Assembly (NCBI RefSeq): GCF_042932805.1
Contig: NZ_CP170633.1
Span: forward strand, 1,488,001 to 1,552,000
Direction: 5' to 3'
DNA from: Ascidiaceihabitans sp029251465
Lineage (GTDB): Bacteria; Pseudomonadota; Alphaproteobacteria; Rhodobacterales; Rhodobacteraceae
DNA length: 64,000 nt
The notes under the pieces were generated by a model. That model searched no databases and was not told the origin of the DNA. It was given only the letters and a program-made list of their open reading frames with translations. Both the position numbers and the translations under genes were made by a program. Positions within the stretch are counted from its first letter, which is position 1; every line of letters starts with the position of its first letter. Of the stretch, positions 8,852 through 17,580 are shown one piece after another.

Positions 8852-10143
8852 GCGATACAGCTAAAACAACCGCTTCACCGCTGCGCGCAGGGGCAATGTC
8901 CCTGACGCTGGGCCCTTGGATCGTGGCCGCCTTGCTGCTGCTGGTCTTGCCGTTCATTTTTGACAACAATTCGTCGATCACGATCATGAACCAAATGTGG
9001 ATCACCGTGATTTTTGCCTTGGCATACAACATGTTGCTGGGCCAAGGCGGGATGCTATCCTTTGGGCACGCGGTCTACATGGGCATGGGCGGGTTCTTGT
9101 GCATGCACGTGATGAACTACGTCGAAGACTTTGGCATCGCGCTGCCGCTACCCGTTCTGCCGCTGTTTGGTGGTTTGTTCGGGATGGGTTTTGCCATGCT
9201 GATCGGTGCCATTTCGACCAGTGGGGCAGGCACGCGGTTTGCCATGATTTCGCTTGGCATTGGCGAACTGGTCGCGGCCTGTTCGGTTATCATCGTTGCG
9301 TTTTTCGGCGGCGAAGAAGGCATCTCGGGCGATCGCACCTACGGCCTGCCATTCTTCGGCATCGAGTTCCTGAAACAGATCGAAGTCTACTATCTGATTT
9401 CATTCTGGCTGATGTTGTCGGCCGCCCTGATGTACCTGTTCTCGCGCACGCCCGTCGGTCGCATGGCAAACGCTGTGCGTGACAATCCAGAGCGCGCGCA
9501 GTTCTTGGGTTATTCATCTCGTTGGGTCCGGTTCTACAGCTTTATGGCATCCGGTTTCTTCTGCGGGATTGCGGGTGGCCTGTTCGCCATTAACTACGAA
9601 ATCCTGACCGAAGAAAACCTGAACACCTCGTCATCCGGCATCATCCTTTTGGTAACCTTTTTGGGCGGCGTCGGCTTCTTTTTCGGGCCGATCATCGGGG
9701 CAATCGCCTTCACGCTTTTGCAGACAGTTCTGTCGCTCGAAACCGAGCTTTGGGCGTTCTACGCCGGGGCGTTGTTCCTTGCCACAGTGATGTATTTCCC
9801 CGGCGGTTTAGCGGGGTTGATCATGATGCACGTGCCCGCCTTCAAGTTCGGAAACGCAGGAAAACTTGTGATGCCCTACGTCAAAACCTTGATCCCGGGG
9901 CTGATTACGGTGCTTGGCATCGCGGCCTTGGTCGAGATGATCTTTCACTATCGCCACGCGTCTGTGGGCGATGATGAAATGACGATCTTTTGGACGACGT
10001 TTGACAGCCACGCGGTAGTGCCTTGGGTCATCGTGACCGTCATCACAGCCATCGCATTCTACATCACAAAAACCACAGCCCCGGACCTGAAAGAAGCATG
10101 GGGCGATGCCAACACACCACCAACGACAGGAGGTGACGCATGA
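8848..10143 (+). CDS. branched-chain amino-acid-type ABC transporter permease, LivM class
   Basis: 431 residues, polytopic. The LivM signature is present: LAYNMLLGQGGMLSFGHAV (about 55-73), and the MANAVRDNPERAQFLGY coupling loop in the middle. The C-terminus is longer than in E. coli LivM-like cores, with an extra hydrophobic segment near 385-405 and a polar tail. It overlaps both neighbours by 4 bp (ATGA), indicating tight translational coupling in the transporter operon. Confidence 0.93.
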   Translation: MSDTAKTTASPLRAGAMSLTLGPWIVAALLLLVLPFIFDNNSSITIMNQMWITVIFALAYNMLLGQGGMLSFGHAVYMGMGGFLCMHVMNYVEDFGIALPLPVLPLFGGLFGMGFAMLIGAISTSGAGTRFAMISLGIGELVAACSVIIVAFFGGEEGISGDRTYGLPFFGIEFLKQIEVYYLISFWLMLSAALMYLFSRTPVGRMANAVRDNPERAQFLGYSSRWVRFYSFMASGFFCGIAGGLFAINYEILTEENLNTSSSGIILLVTFLGGVGFFFGPIIGAIAFTLLQTVLSLETELWAFYAGALFLATVMYFPGGLAGLIMMHVPAFKFGNAGKLVMPYVKTLIPGLITVLGIAALVEMIFHYRHASVGDDEMTIFWTTFDSHAVVPWVIVTVITAIAFYITKTTAPDLKEAWGDANTPPTTGGDA

Positions 10144-10898
10144 GCGCTGCACTTGAACTCAGCGGGCTGACCAAAAGTTTTGGCAAAGCCGAGATTATCC
10201 GCGGCGTTGACCTGTCGATCGGCAAAGGTGAACGGCATGCCATCATCGGGCCAAACGGGGCGGGGAAATCGACGCTGTTCAACTTGATCACAGGTCGTTT
10301 TGCGCAAACTGCTGGTACGATTTCGCTGCATGGTCACAATCTGGCGGGGCTTGAGCCGTATCAGATTAACCGCATGGGGCTGTCGCGCTCGTTCCAGATC
10401 ACCAATATTTTCCCTGCGATGACTGTTTTTGAAAACGTGCGGTGTTCGCTGTTGTGGTCGATGGGGTACAAATATTCGTTCTGGAATTTGGTGTCGCGGT
10501 CCAAAGCGTTGACCGAAGGTGCTGAGCAGATCCTAGAGCAAATTAACCTTACGGCACGGCGCAATCTGCCGGCTGGTGTGCTGTCGTACGCCGAACAGCG
10601 TGCGCTGGAAATCGGGATCACCATCGCCGGTGGTGCCGACGTCATCATGTTGGACGAACCGACCGCTGGCATGAGCCATTCCGAAACAGATTACATCGTT
10701 GAGCTGATCCGCAAAGTCACCGAAAACAAAACCCTGATCATGGTCGAACACGACATGGGCGTGGTGTTTGGACTGGCTGATTACATCTCAGTTTTGGTCT
10801 ACGGCGAAATCATCGCAACGGGACGCCCCGAAGAGGTGCGCGGCAACGCTAAGGTCCAAGAAGCCTACCTGGGCGAAGCATTGGAGGATGAACACTGA
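10140..10898 (+). CDS. branched-chain amino-acid-type ABC transporter ATP-binding protein, LivG class
   Basis: 252 residues. Walker A GPNGAGKST (about 38-46), the LivG-type LSRSFQITNIFPAMTVFENV region, an unusual signature region LSYAEQRALEIG (family members show LSYGEQR), Walker B VIMLDEPTAGMS and the switch His in VEHDMGVVF are all visible. It energises the LivH/LivM channel from the cytoplasm. It overlaps the permease gene by 4 bp and the next ATPase by 1 bp (TGATG). Confidence 0.93.
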   Translation: MSAALELSGLTKSFGKAEIIRGVDLSIGKGERHAIIGPNGAGKSTLFNLITGRFAQTAGTISLHGHNLAGLEPYQINRMGLSRSFQITNIFPAMTVFENVRCSLLWSMGYKYSFWNLVSRSKALTEGAEQILEQINLTARRNLPAGVLSYAEQRALEIGITIAGGADVIMLDEPTAGMSHSETDYIVELIRKVTENKTLIMVEHDMGVVFGLADYISVLVYGEIIATGRPEEVRGNAKVQEAYLGEALEDEH

Positions 10899-11599
10899 TG
10901 CTAGAAGTCACTGATCTACATGCCTATTACGGCAAATCCCACATCCTTCAGGGTGTAAATCTGAACGTGCAAGAGGGCGAAATCGTAGCGCTGCTGGGCC
11001 GCAATGGCGTGGGCCGTTCGACCACCTGCAAGGCGATCATGGGCGAAGTGCCACCACAAGGGTCGGTCAAGTTTCGTGGTCAGGAAATCGCTGGTAAAAA
11101 GGCCTTTGAGATTGCCAATCTGGGGCTTGGATATGTTCCTGAGAACCGCGATATCTTTCCCGGTTTGACCACGCGCCAAAATCTGATTTTAGGAATGAAG
11201 CCCGGTCAAAAGGCGGGCACGGGGCGTTGGACGATGGAAAACATGTTCGACATGTTCTCGAATCTGAAGGAACGCGCGGACGTCGAAGCATCCGTGATGT
11301 CCGGCGGCGAGCAACAGATGTTAACCATGTGCCGCACGTTGATGGGTGACCCTGAATTGGTCATGATCGATGAACCGACAGAAGGGCTATCGCCGCAAAT
11401 GGTGAAACGCGTCGCTGATGTTTTGCAGGAAATCGCAAAGCGCGGTGTTGCCACGTTACTGGTCGAACAAAAGCTATCGATCGCTATGGATATCGCGGAT
11501 CGCGTTTATGTCATGGGCCACGGGCAGGTGCAGTTCGAGGGCACACCGGACGAGCTGCGCGGACGTGACGATGTGCGCAAAGAGTGGCTCGAAGTATAG
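10898..11599 (+). CDS. branched-chain amino-acid-type ABC transporter ATP-binding protein, LivF class; Walker A Lys to Arg
   Basis: 233 residues. The fold and motifs are LivF-type: signature MSGGEQQMLTMCR, Walker B LVMIDEPTEGLSP, switch LLVEQKLS. Walker A reads GRNGVGRST (34-42), so the catalytic lysine position is Arg40 (codon cgt). Similar Arg variants occur, as I recall, in some LivF-type proteins, where the partner LivG keeps a normal site. The operon remains complete, so this is more likely a tolerated asymmetry than a dead gene. It is the last gene of the operon and converges on the isomerase gene. Confidence 0.92.
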   Translation: MLEVTDLHAYYGKSHILQGVNLNVQEGEIVALLGRNGVGRSTTCKAIMGEVPPQGSVKFRGQEIAGKKAFEIANLGLGYVPENRDIFPGLTTRQNLILGMKPGQKAGTGRWTMENMFDMFSNLKERADVEASVMSGGEQQMLTMCRTLMGDPELVMIDEPTEGLSPQMVKRVADVLQEIAKRGVATLLVEQKLSIAMDIADRVYVMGHGQVQFEGTPDELRGRDDVRKEWLEV

Positions 11600-11604
11600 G
11601 GTTG

Positions 11605-11628
11605 GTTTGGGCCGTTACTGGCCCAAAC
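11605..11628. terminator. shared convergent hairpin
   Basis: A perfect 9-bp stem GTTTGGGCC / GGCCCAAAC with loop GTTACT lies between the LivF stop and the convergent isomerase gene, overlapping the latter's last codons. It can form on either transcript. No long T-tract follows, so termination efficiency is uncertain. Confidence 0.5.
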
Positions 11629-12211
11629 GCCATTCTAGATCGCTGAGGGAATCCTTGCCGTAAAACATCTCGTCCCCGATGAACATTGCGGGTGACCCAT
11701 AGATGCCACGCGCAACGGCAGCAGCGGTAACATCGGCTAAATTTGATTTTATATCAGCGTCTTGCGACGCGTTCATAATGTCCCTTGTCGGCAAATCGGC
11801 AGCATCCAGCACGTCGGTGATGACAGCGATATCCGCCAACGCCTTGCCCTGCACCCACATCGCATCAAATATGGCGTCTATGTATTTGCTTTCCCAAGGT
11901 TTTCCTTGTGCAAACACAGCCGCGCGCATCAGGTTTAGCGAATTCACAGGGAAATGCGGGTTGAACAAAAACGGCGTCTGGTGCCGTTCAAGAAAGCGCG
12001 CCATTTCAACACGCATATAATCAACCTTGCCCGGGATATCTTTGAAGGCCAGCATCGGGGCTTGGTTGTTGGTGGATTTGAACACACCGCCCAGCAGGAT
12101 CGGTTTCGAAATGACCTGCGCGTCATAACGTGCTGTGATTGTTGGCAAAACCTTGTGCACCAAATAGGCGTTAGGGCTGCTGAAATCGTAGTAAAACTCA
12201 ACGTCGCGCAT
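11615..12211 (-). CDS. 2-hydroxychromene-2-carboxylate isomerase / DsbA-family (kappa GST-like)
   Basis: 198 residues. The start MRDVEFYYDFSSPNAYL is the thioredoxin-fold opening of the 2-hydroxychromene-2-carboxylate isomerase/kappa-GST group: SSPN replaces the CxxC of DsbA and supplies the glutathione-activating Ser. The C-terminal GIYGSPAMFIGDEMFYGKD has the cis-Pro and the family's closing motif. NahD homologues use glutathione to isomerise ring-cleavage products, but many relatives sit in unrelated acyl-CoA clusters. It is followed by an SDR and a GST on the same strand (1-bp spacing, then ATGA overlap), suggesting a glutathione-linked module. Confidence 0.85.
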   Translation of the reverse strand: MRDVEFYYDFSSPNAYLVHKVLPTITARYDAQVISKPILLGGVFKSTNNQAPMLAFKDIPGKVDYMRVEMARFLERHQTPFLFNPHFPVNSLNLMRAAVFAQGKPWESKYIDAIFDAMWVQGKALADIAVITDVLDAADLPTRDIMNASQDADIKSNLADVTAAAVARGIYGSPAMFIGDEMFYGKDSLSDLEWRLGQ

Positions 12212-12934
12212 CTAGAAAGTCTCCTTAAAGGGGCGAATGTCCATTTCGAACGTCCACGCGTCTTTGGGTTGATGATACAGCTGCCAATAGGTTTCGGCGA
12301 CCGACGTTGGATCTAACAGATCACCGTCCTGAACCCCTTGACCGGCTTTGGCCTTAAGATCACGCACCCAAGCTGTATCGACACCTGCATCAATCACCAA
12401 GTGGGCAACGTGAATGCCCAACGGCCCAAGTTCGCGCGCCATCGATTGCGCCAGCGCCTTGAGCCCGTGTTTCGCGGATGCAAACGCTGCGAACCCAGAC
12501 GCGCCGCGCATGCTAGCTGTCGCACCGGTGAAAAAGATCGCGCCATTGCCGCGTGGCACCATAACGTTTGCTGCGGCTTGCCCGGTTAGAAATCCGCCAA
12601 AACACGCCATTTCCCAGACCTTGCGGAACACCCGCGCTGTGGTTTCGCGGATGCCAAAGCGCACGTTGCCGCCGACGTTATAGATCACCAAATCCAGAGG
12701 TCCGATGTCGCGTTCGATTGTTGCAAACACCAGTGCGATGTCATCTTCGTCGCGTGCGTCCAGATGAAAGCCGTGGGCGACGCCACCTGCGGCTTTGATC
12801 TCGGCCTCTAGTGGCGCCAGTTTTGCGCCGTTCCGCCGGCCCAGACAGACCGTAAAACCACCCTGTGCAAAGCGTTTTGCAATCGCAGCGCCGATGTAAT
12901 CACCGGCACCCACGATCAGGATTGTTCCGCTCAT
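12212..12934 (-). CDS. atypical SDR lacking the catalytic Tyr (SDR_c10-like)
   Basis: 240 residues of Rossmann fold. The glycine motif is incomplete (VGAGDYIG, 8-15), the catalytic Tyr position is Phe151 (FASAK, Lys155 kept), and the catalytic Ser position appears to be Ala138. This combination matches the SDR_c10 subgroup, in which Phe replaces Tyr. It is therefore not a sequencing error and the protein probably does not work as an ordinary dehydrogenase; it may bind NAD(P) or a CoA ester without classical proton relay. It lies between the isomerase and GST genes in a three-gene minus-strand operon. Confidence 0.85.
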   Translation of the reverse strand: MSGTILIVGAGDYIGAAIAKRFAQGGFTVCLGRRNGAKLAPLEAEIKAAGGVAHGFHLDARDEDDIALVFATIERDIGPLDLVIYNVGGNVRFGIRETTARVFRKVWEMACFGGFLTGQAAANVMVPRGNGAIFFTGATASMRGASGFAAFASAKHGLKALAQSMARELGPLGIHVAHLVIDAGVDTAWVRDLKAKAGQGVQDGDLLDPTSVAETYWQLYHQPKDAWTFEMDIRPFKETF

Positions 12935-13539
12935 AGTGCGTGCGCCTTTTGAAAGGCAGGGCGCGCAATCAGGCGATCCGCATAGGCGTTTAGGTTGGGC
13001 AGATTATCGAGGTAGTCGCCAAACCGGCTGATGCCAGTGATGTTATGACCCAGCATGATATCCGCGCCTGAAAAGTCGCCTGCCAGAAATTTGCGCCCCT
13101 GCATATGGGTTTCCACGGTTGTTAACATCTGACCCAACAGCTTTTGGGCGCGCTTGACATTGACCTCATTGCGCCGCTCTGGCGGCAGGATCACGGTCTC
13201 GACAATGATCGTGTTAATCGGGGGCATCATCATGCCTTCGCTATAGTGAAGCCATTGTAAATAAGCCGGAAAATCATCGGAACCCACATCAGGCCGCATG
13301 CGTCCACCTGCATGCCGCGCAAGGATGTATTCCACAATTGCGCCGCTTTCAAAGATGGTCACATCGCCGTCAACCAACACAGGAACACGGCCGTTTGGGT
13401 GCACTTTTAGAAACGATTCTTGGCGCATTTCCTTGTCGCCCAGCGTAAAGCGGATCAGTTCGTAATCCAGCCCGAGTTCTTCTAGCAGCCACGCAATCCG
13501 CACCGCACGTGTGTTGGGGGCAAAGTAGAGTTTCAGCAT
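12931..13539 (-). CDS. glutathione S-transferase family protein
   Basis: 202 residues. The N-terminal thioredoxin-like domain begins MLKLYFAPNTRAVRIAWLLEELG and carries the GSH-binding element GRVPVLVDGDVTIFESGAIVEY-like (shown only in part here), followed by an all-helical C-terminal domain (LAGDFSGADIMLGH). It resembles alpha-proteobacterial beta/theta-type GSTs. It is the first gene of the minus-strand operon with the SDR_c10-like and isomerase genes. A role in conjugating or isomerising a reactive catabolic intermediate is inferred from the company it keeps. Confidence 0.9.
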   Translation of the reverse strand: MLKLYFAPNTRAVRIAWLLEELGLDYELIRFTLGDKEMRQESFLKVHPNGRVPVLVDGDVTIFESGAIVEYILARHAGGRMRPDVGSDDFPAYLQWLHYSEGMMMPPINTIIVETVILPPERRNEVNVKRAQKLLGQMLTTVETHMQGRKFLAGDFSGADIMLGHNITGISRFGDYLDNLPNLNAYADRLIARPAFQKAHAL

Positions 13540-13583
13540 CAGCGCATCCTTGTGTTTGTCATAGGCTAGGGCGCGAAAATCGC

Positions 13584-13608
13584 TGCGTCAAACAGACAGT
13601 TGCGTCAC
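13584..13608 (+). repeat. direct repeats TGCGTCA between divergent operons
   Basis: TGCGTCA occurs at 13584-13590 and 13601-13607, 17 bp apart, in the 135-bp region between the divergent GST and crotonase operons. The second copy is part of TTGCGTCAC, which also occurs at 6183-6191 before the transporter operon. It may be a shared regulator site; this is only a pattern match. Confidence 0.3.
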
Positions 13609-13674
13609 GGTTTGTGCTTTGAATTGCTGCGATGTGCGGTCACACTTGTGGTGCAATCGTCACAGGAGTTGAAC

Positions 13675-14418
13675 ATGGCTGACAGCAGTTGGATCACGCG
13701 GATTAACCACGAAAACGGTGTTGTCGAGCTGAGCTTGAACAGCCCGCCGGTCAATGCGCTGACGCCTGAGGCATTGATCGGCTACCGCGATGTGTTTCTT
13801 GATCTAGGGGCGGATGATGCCGTGCGGGCAATCGTTTTGTCCAGCCCGCTCAAAGTGTTGTCCGCAGGGCTGAACCTAAAGGCAGCGCAGGGGTTTGATC
13901 AAGCTGAACAACGCGCAATTGTTGACGGTTTGAACCAAGGGTTTCTCGCGCAGTATGCCTGCCCAAAACCGGTGATTTGTGCCGCCGCAGGCGCTGCGAT
14001 TGCAGGTGGGTTTTTCTTTGTGCTGGCCAGTGATCATCGGATCGCCAGCCCTAATGCCCAATTTGGGCTGGCAGAGGTGCGGGTCGGCGTTGATTTTCCC
14101 GTTGGACCTTTCGAAATCGCGCGGGCGACTTTGTCTACCAATGACTTGCGCCGTTTGATTTTGCGCGGCCAACCGATTGGCGCCGACGACGCCTTGGCCG
14201 CAGGGATCGTCGACAAAATCGTGCCGCGTGAGGATGTCTTAAGCGAGGCGCTAAAAGATGCCGCTGAATTTGGCGCATTGCCGTCCATCGCCTACGCATC
14301 GATCAAGCATCAGATCAGAGGCGAGGTAATCGCCAAAATCAAGGCTGCGACGGCTGACGCACCAGCGGCTTGGTTCAACACCCAAACCCGCGCCGCAATG
14401 CAAAAGATGTTGGGGTAA
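13675..14418 (+). CDS. enoyl-CoA hydratase/isomerase (crotonase) family protein
   Basis: 247 residues from the ATG preceded by AGGAG; a TTG 75 bp upstream would add an unsupported extension. Crotonase features: NSPPVNALT near the N-terminus, the oxyanion-hole GAAIAGGFFFVLASDHRIA, and the second element FGLAEVRVGVDFP, where the catalytic Glu of true hydratases at the LP-G-G position is not obvious. It may be an isomerase, hydrolase or hydratase acting on an acyl-CoA. It heads a four-gene operon with a serine hydrolase, acetoacetyl-CoA synthetase and thioesterase II. Confidence 0.88.
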   Translation: MADSSWITRINHENGVVELSLNSPPVNALTPEALIGYRDVFLDLGADDAVRAIVLSSPLKVLSAGLNLKAAQGFDQAEQRAIVDGLNQGFLAQYACPKPVICAAAGAAIAGGFFFVLASDHRIASPNAQFGLAEVRVGVDFPVGPFEIARATLSTNDLRRLILRGQPIGADDALAAGIVDKIVPREDVLSEALKDAAEFGALPSIAYASIKHQIRGEVIAKIKAATADAPAAWFNTQTRAAMQKMLG

Positions 14419-14422
14419 GAAT

Positions 14423-15640
14423 ATGGCACGGTTGGATAAATCAAAACTATCGCGGATTGCGACCTGGATGCAGCACTACGTGGATGAGCGTCGGTTTGCG
14501 GGCGCGTCCGTGCTGATCAATCAAGGCGGACAAGAGGTGTATTTTCACGCCACCGGCCTGCGGGATGTGCAAGATGAATTGCCGTTCGAACGCGATACTG
14601 TGGCGCGTATTTATTCGATGACCAAACCAGTCACCTCTGTCGCATTGATGATGTTGGTGGAACGTGGATTGCTGCATTTGGACGCGCCGTTGTCGCGGTT
14701 CATCCCTGAGTTTTCGGAATGCCGCGCGCTGATCCCGAATGCCAGCGACATCACACAAACTGAACCTTGCGCCTGTCCAACGCTGCATCAATTGCTAACG
14801 CACACCTCCGGTCTTAGCTATCCGTTTAACCCCGGCGTGCTGGGCAAAGCGATGATGGAGGAGGACCTGGTTTTCAAATGTGATCAAGGCCCGCTCGCTG
14901 ATTTATGTCGTTCGCTCGCGGCCTATCCGCTGGCGTTTCATCCGGGGCAGCGGTGGGAATATTCGGTCGGTATTGATGTGATCGGTCGCGTGATCGAAGT
15001 CGTGACAGGCCAGACTTTGGAACAGGCGTTACAAGACATGATCTTGGGTCCACTTGGCATGGGGGAAACCGCGTTTTCACTGCCCAAACAAGCACATGGC
15101 CGCTTTGCGTCGCTCTACACACCGTTGGCTGGCAGCGCGATGGATTTGAATGCAGCCCAAACCGGGAGCGAGACTTTGCGCTGTGTCGATCGCACGACAG
15201 GTTCGCCGTTTTTAGAGGCCAACATGCATTCCGGCGGCGGTGGATTGGTCGGTACGATCGATGACTACATGAAGTTCACCGAGATGCTACGCGGTGGCGG
15301 CGCGCTAGGTGATGTGCGCCTGCTGTCTGCGTCGACGATGTCGTTTATGATGCGCAACCATTTGGCCGGCGACATCGCGTCCATGGGCCCAAGCAGCTTT
15401 GCCGAGCAACCGATGGATGGCATGGGGTTCGGCATCGGCGGGGCGGTTGTACTGGATCCGGCCCTTGCCCGATGTCCGGGGTCTGTGGGCGATTTCAGCT
15501 GGGGTGGCATGGCCTCAACCTTCTTTTGGGTTGATCCGGTGTATGACATTTCGGTGGTGTTTTTCACGCAGTTGTCGCCATCATCATCCTACCCCGCGCG
15601 CCCTGAACTAAAGGCGATCCTGCACGGTGCCCTGACATGA
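14423..15640 (+). CDS. serine hydrolase, class C beta-lactamase-related (EstB-type)
   Basis: 405 residues. Ser65-Met-Thr-Lys68 is the SxxK nucleophile motif of the beta-lactamase/DD-peptidase superfamily, preceded by VARIYSMTKP. A YSVGID segment takes the YxN place and HSGGGGL the KTG place. No signal peptide is apparent, so it is probably a cytoplasmic esterase or lactonase of family VIII rather than a beta-lactamase. Its position next to acyl-CoA enzymes suggests hydrolysis of an ester or lactone feeding the pathway (a lactone would open to a hydroxy acid). The next gene overlaps by 4 bp (ATGA). Confidence 0.88.
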   Translation: MARLDKSKLSRIATWMQHYVDERRFAGASVLINQGGQEVYFHATGLRDVQDELPFERDTVARIYSMTKPVTSVALMMLVERGLLHLDAPLSRFIPEFSECRALIPNASDITQTEPCACPTLHQLLTHTSGLSYPFNPGVLGKAMMEEDLVFKCDQGPLADLCRSLAAYPLAFHPGQRWEYSVGIDVIGRVIEVVTGQTLEQALQDMILGPLGMGETAFSLPKQAHGRFASLYTPLAGSAMDLNAAQTGSETLRCVDRTTGSPFLEANMHSGGGGLVGTIDDYMKFTEMLRGGGALGDVRLLSASTMSFMMRNHLAGDIASMGPSSFAEQPMDGMGFGIGGAVVLDPALARCPGSVGDFSWGGMASTFFWVDPVYDISVVFFTQLSPSSSYPARPELKAILHGALT

Positions 15641-17580
15641 GCGCACCAGTTTTGTGGGAACCCACGGCGGATAGATATGCGGCATCAACCATGGCCGCGT
15701 TCGAACGATTTTTAGATGAGGATCGTGACCTGACATTCTCTGATTACAACGAAATGTGGAACTGGAGCGTCACTGATTTAGATGGATTTTGGTCAGCTAT
15801 CTGGTCGTTTTTCAACATTCAATCCTCAACGCCGTACACAGAAATATTGGGCAACCGCGACATGCCCGGTGCGGCGTGGTGCGCGGGTGCGCATTTGAAT
15901 TACGCAGGTCAAACCCTGTCTCACGCTACGGATCGCGCCGATGACATTGCAATCGTTGTGCAGTCAGAAACCTTTGGGCGCAGTGAACTGACGTGGGGTG
16001 AATTGGCCCAACAGGTTGCTAATACCGCCGCGCATTTTCGCGCCCAAGGGGTCGTCAAAGGTGACCGGGTTGTCGCGATTTTGCCCAACACGCAGACCGC
16101 GCTGATCGCGTTTTTGGCCAGTGCCAGCATCGGCGCAATTTGGTCGCTGTGCGCCCCTGACATGGGGCACGTCGCAATTTTGGATCGGTTCAAACAGATC
16201 GAACCCAAGGTGCTGATCGCACAAGACGGTTATGTGCACGCGGGCAAACACATCGACCGCAGCGAAGTCGTTTCGCAGATCGCAAATGGCCTGCCCAGCG
16301 TGACGCACCGCTTGATGGTGCCGGTTAGTCAATCGCTGCCGGACGGGTGGTCCGCTTGGTCCGACGCGATCACAGGTGACCATGTTCCAGACTTTGCCCA
16401 AGTGCCGTTCGATCACCCGCTTTGGATCGTCTACAGTTCTGGCACCACGGGCAACCCCAAACCGATTGTGCACGGGCACGGCGGCATCATTCTAGAGGCG
16501 GCGAAACAGTCGCTGCACCATGATTTGGGTGCCAAGGATCGCTTTGCATGGATGACGTCGTCGGGCTGGATCATGTGGAACGCGCAGTGGATGGCGTTGG
16601 GGCAGGGCGCGCGTGTGGCCATGTTCGACGGCGCGCCGCACTACCCCGACATGGGCGTGATCTGGCGGTTTGTCGCCGACGAAGGGCTGACATATTTCGG
16701 CGCAGGTGCTGCCTTTTTCTCAGGCTGTCTCAAGGCTGGGATTACACCGCGCGATGATGTGGATTTAGGCGCCTTACGTTCGCTTGGATCAACCGGATCG
16801 CCACTGTCCTCTGATGCGTATGACTGGGTTTATACGCAGGTCAAACAGGACGTGTGGCTGGCCCCGATTTCAGGCGGTACCGATCTGGCCGGTGCTTTTG
16901 TGCTTGGGCATCCGGGCATGGCTGTGCGCGCTGGCGAAATGCAATGTCGCGCGCTTGGCAATGCGGTTCATGCGTTTGACGAGGCGGGACATCCGCTGAT
17001 CGGGCAGGTCGGTGAATTGGTTTGCACACAACCGCTGCCCTCAATGCCGCTGTTCTTTTGGGGCGACGAAGACGGGTCGCGTTTGCACGACAGTTACTAC
17101 GACACGTACCCCGGAATTTGGCGGCACGGCGACTGGATCGAGATAAAGGAAGACGGATCATCGGTGATCTACGGGCGTTCTGATGCGACGATCAATCGCA
17201 AAGGATTGCGCATGGGGTCCGCCGAAATTTATCAGGCAGTAGAAGGGCTTGACGTGGTTTTAGACAGCTTGGTCGTTGATCTGGAATTCTTGGGTCGTGA
17301 CAGTTTTATGCCGCTGTTTGTCGTGACCAAAGCCCCGCTAACTGACGCAATCAAAGAACAGATCAATCAAGCCATCCGCACCTCGGTTTCTGCGCGGTTT
17401 ATCCCGAATGAAATCATCGAAGTCACCGAGATTCCGCGCACGCTGTCGGGTAAAAAGCTTGAAGTTCCGGTGAAAAAGCTGCTTTTGGGCGGTGACCCTA
17501 GCAAAGTGGTCAATCGCGACTCGATGGCCAATCCGGACAGTTTCGATTTCTTTATGGCTTACGCGAAAGGGCGGGCATGA
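15637..17580 (+). CDS. aacS: acetoacetyl-CoA synthetase
   Basis: 647 residues, the typical length of acetoacetate-CoA ligase. It is an ANL-superfamily enzyme: ATP-loop YSSGTTGNPKPIVHGHGG (about 265-282), SGGTDLAGAF in the acceptor-binding region, and the C-terminal catalytic Lys in PRTLSGKKLEVPVKKL. The N-terminal WNWSVTDLDGFW is characteristic of this family. It activates acetoacetate to acetoacetyl-CoA in the cytosol, ready for thiolase. It overlaps both neighbours by ATGA. Confidence 0.93.
   Translation: MSAPVLWEPTADRYAASTMAAFERFLDEDRDLTFSDYNEMWNWSVTDLDGFWSAIWSFFNIQSSTPYTEILGNRDMPGAAWCAGAHLNYAGQTLSHATDRADDIAIVVQSETFGRSELTWGELAQQVANTAAHFRAQGVVKGDRVVAILPNTQTALIAFLASASIGAIWSLCAPDMGHVAILDRFKQIEPKVLIAQDGYVHAGKHIDRSEVVSQIANGLPSVTHRLMVPVSQSLPDGWSAWSDAITGDHVPDFAQVPFDHPLWIVYSSGTTGNPKPIVHGHGGIILEAAKQSLHHDLGAKDRFAWMTSSGWIMWNAQWMALGQGARVAMFDGAPHYPDMGVIWRFVADEGLTYFGAGAAFFSGCLKAGITPRDDVDLGALRSLGSTGSPLSSDAYDWVYTQVKQDVWLAPISGGTDLAGAFVLGHPGMAVRAGEMQCRALGNAVHAFDEAGHPLIGQVGELVCTQPLPSMPLFFWGDEDGSRLHDSYYDTYPGIWRHGDWIEIKEDGSSVIYGRSDATINRKGLRMGSAEIYQAVEGLDVVLDSLVVDLEFLGRDSFMPLFVVTKAPLTDAIKEQINQAIRTSVSARFIPNEIIEVTEIPRTLSGKKLEVPVKKLLLGGDPSKVVNRDSMANPDSFDFFMAYAKGRA

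Noticed and set aside
14423..15640. Beta-lactamase resistance gene
   Set aside because: SxxK is present but there is no signal peptide, and the context is acyl-CoA catabolism; an EstB-type esterase is more likely.
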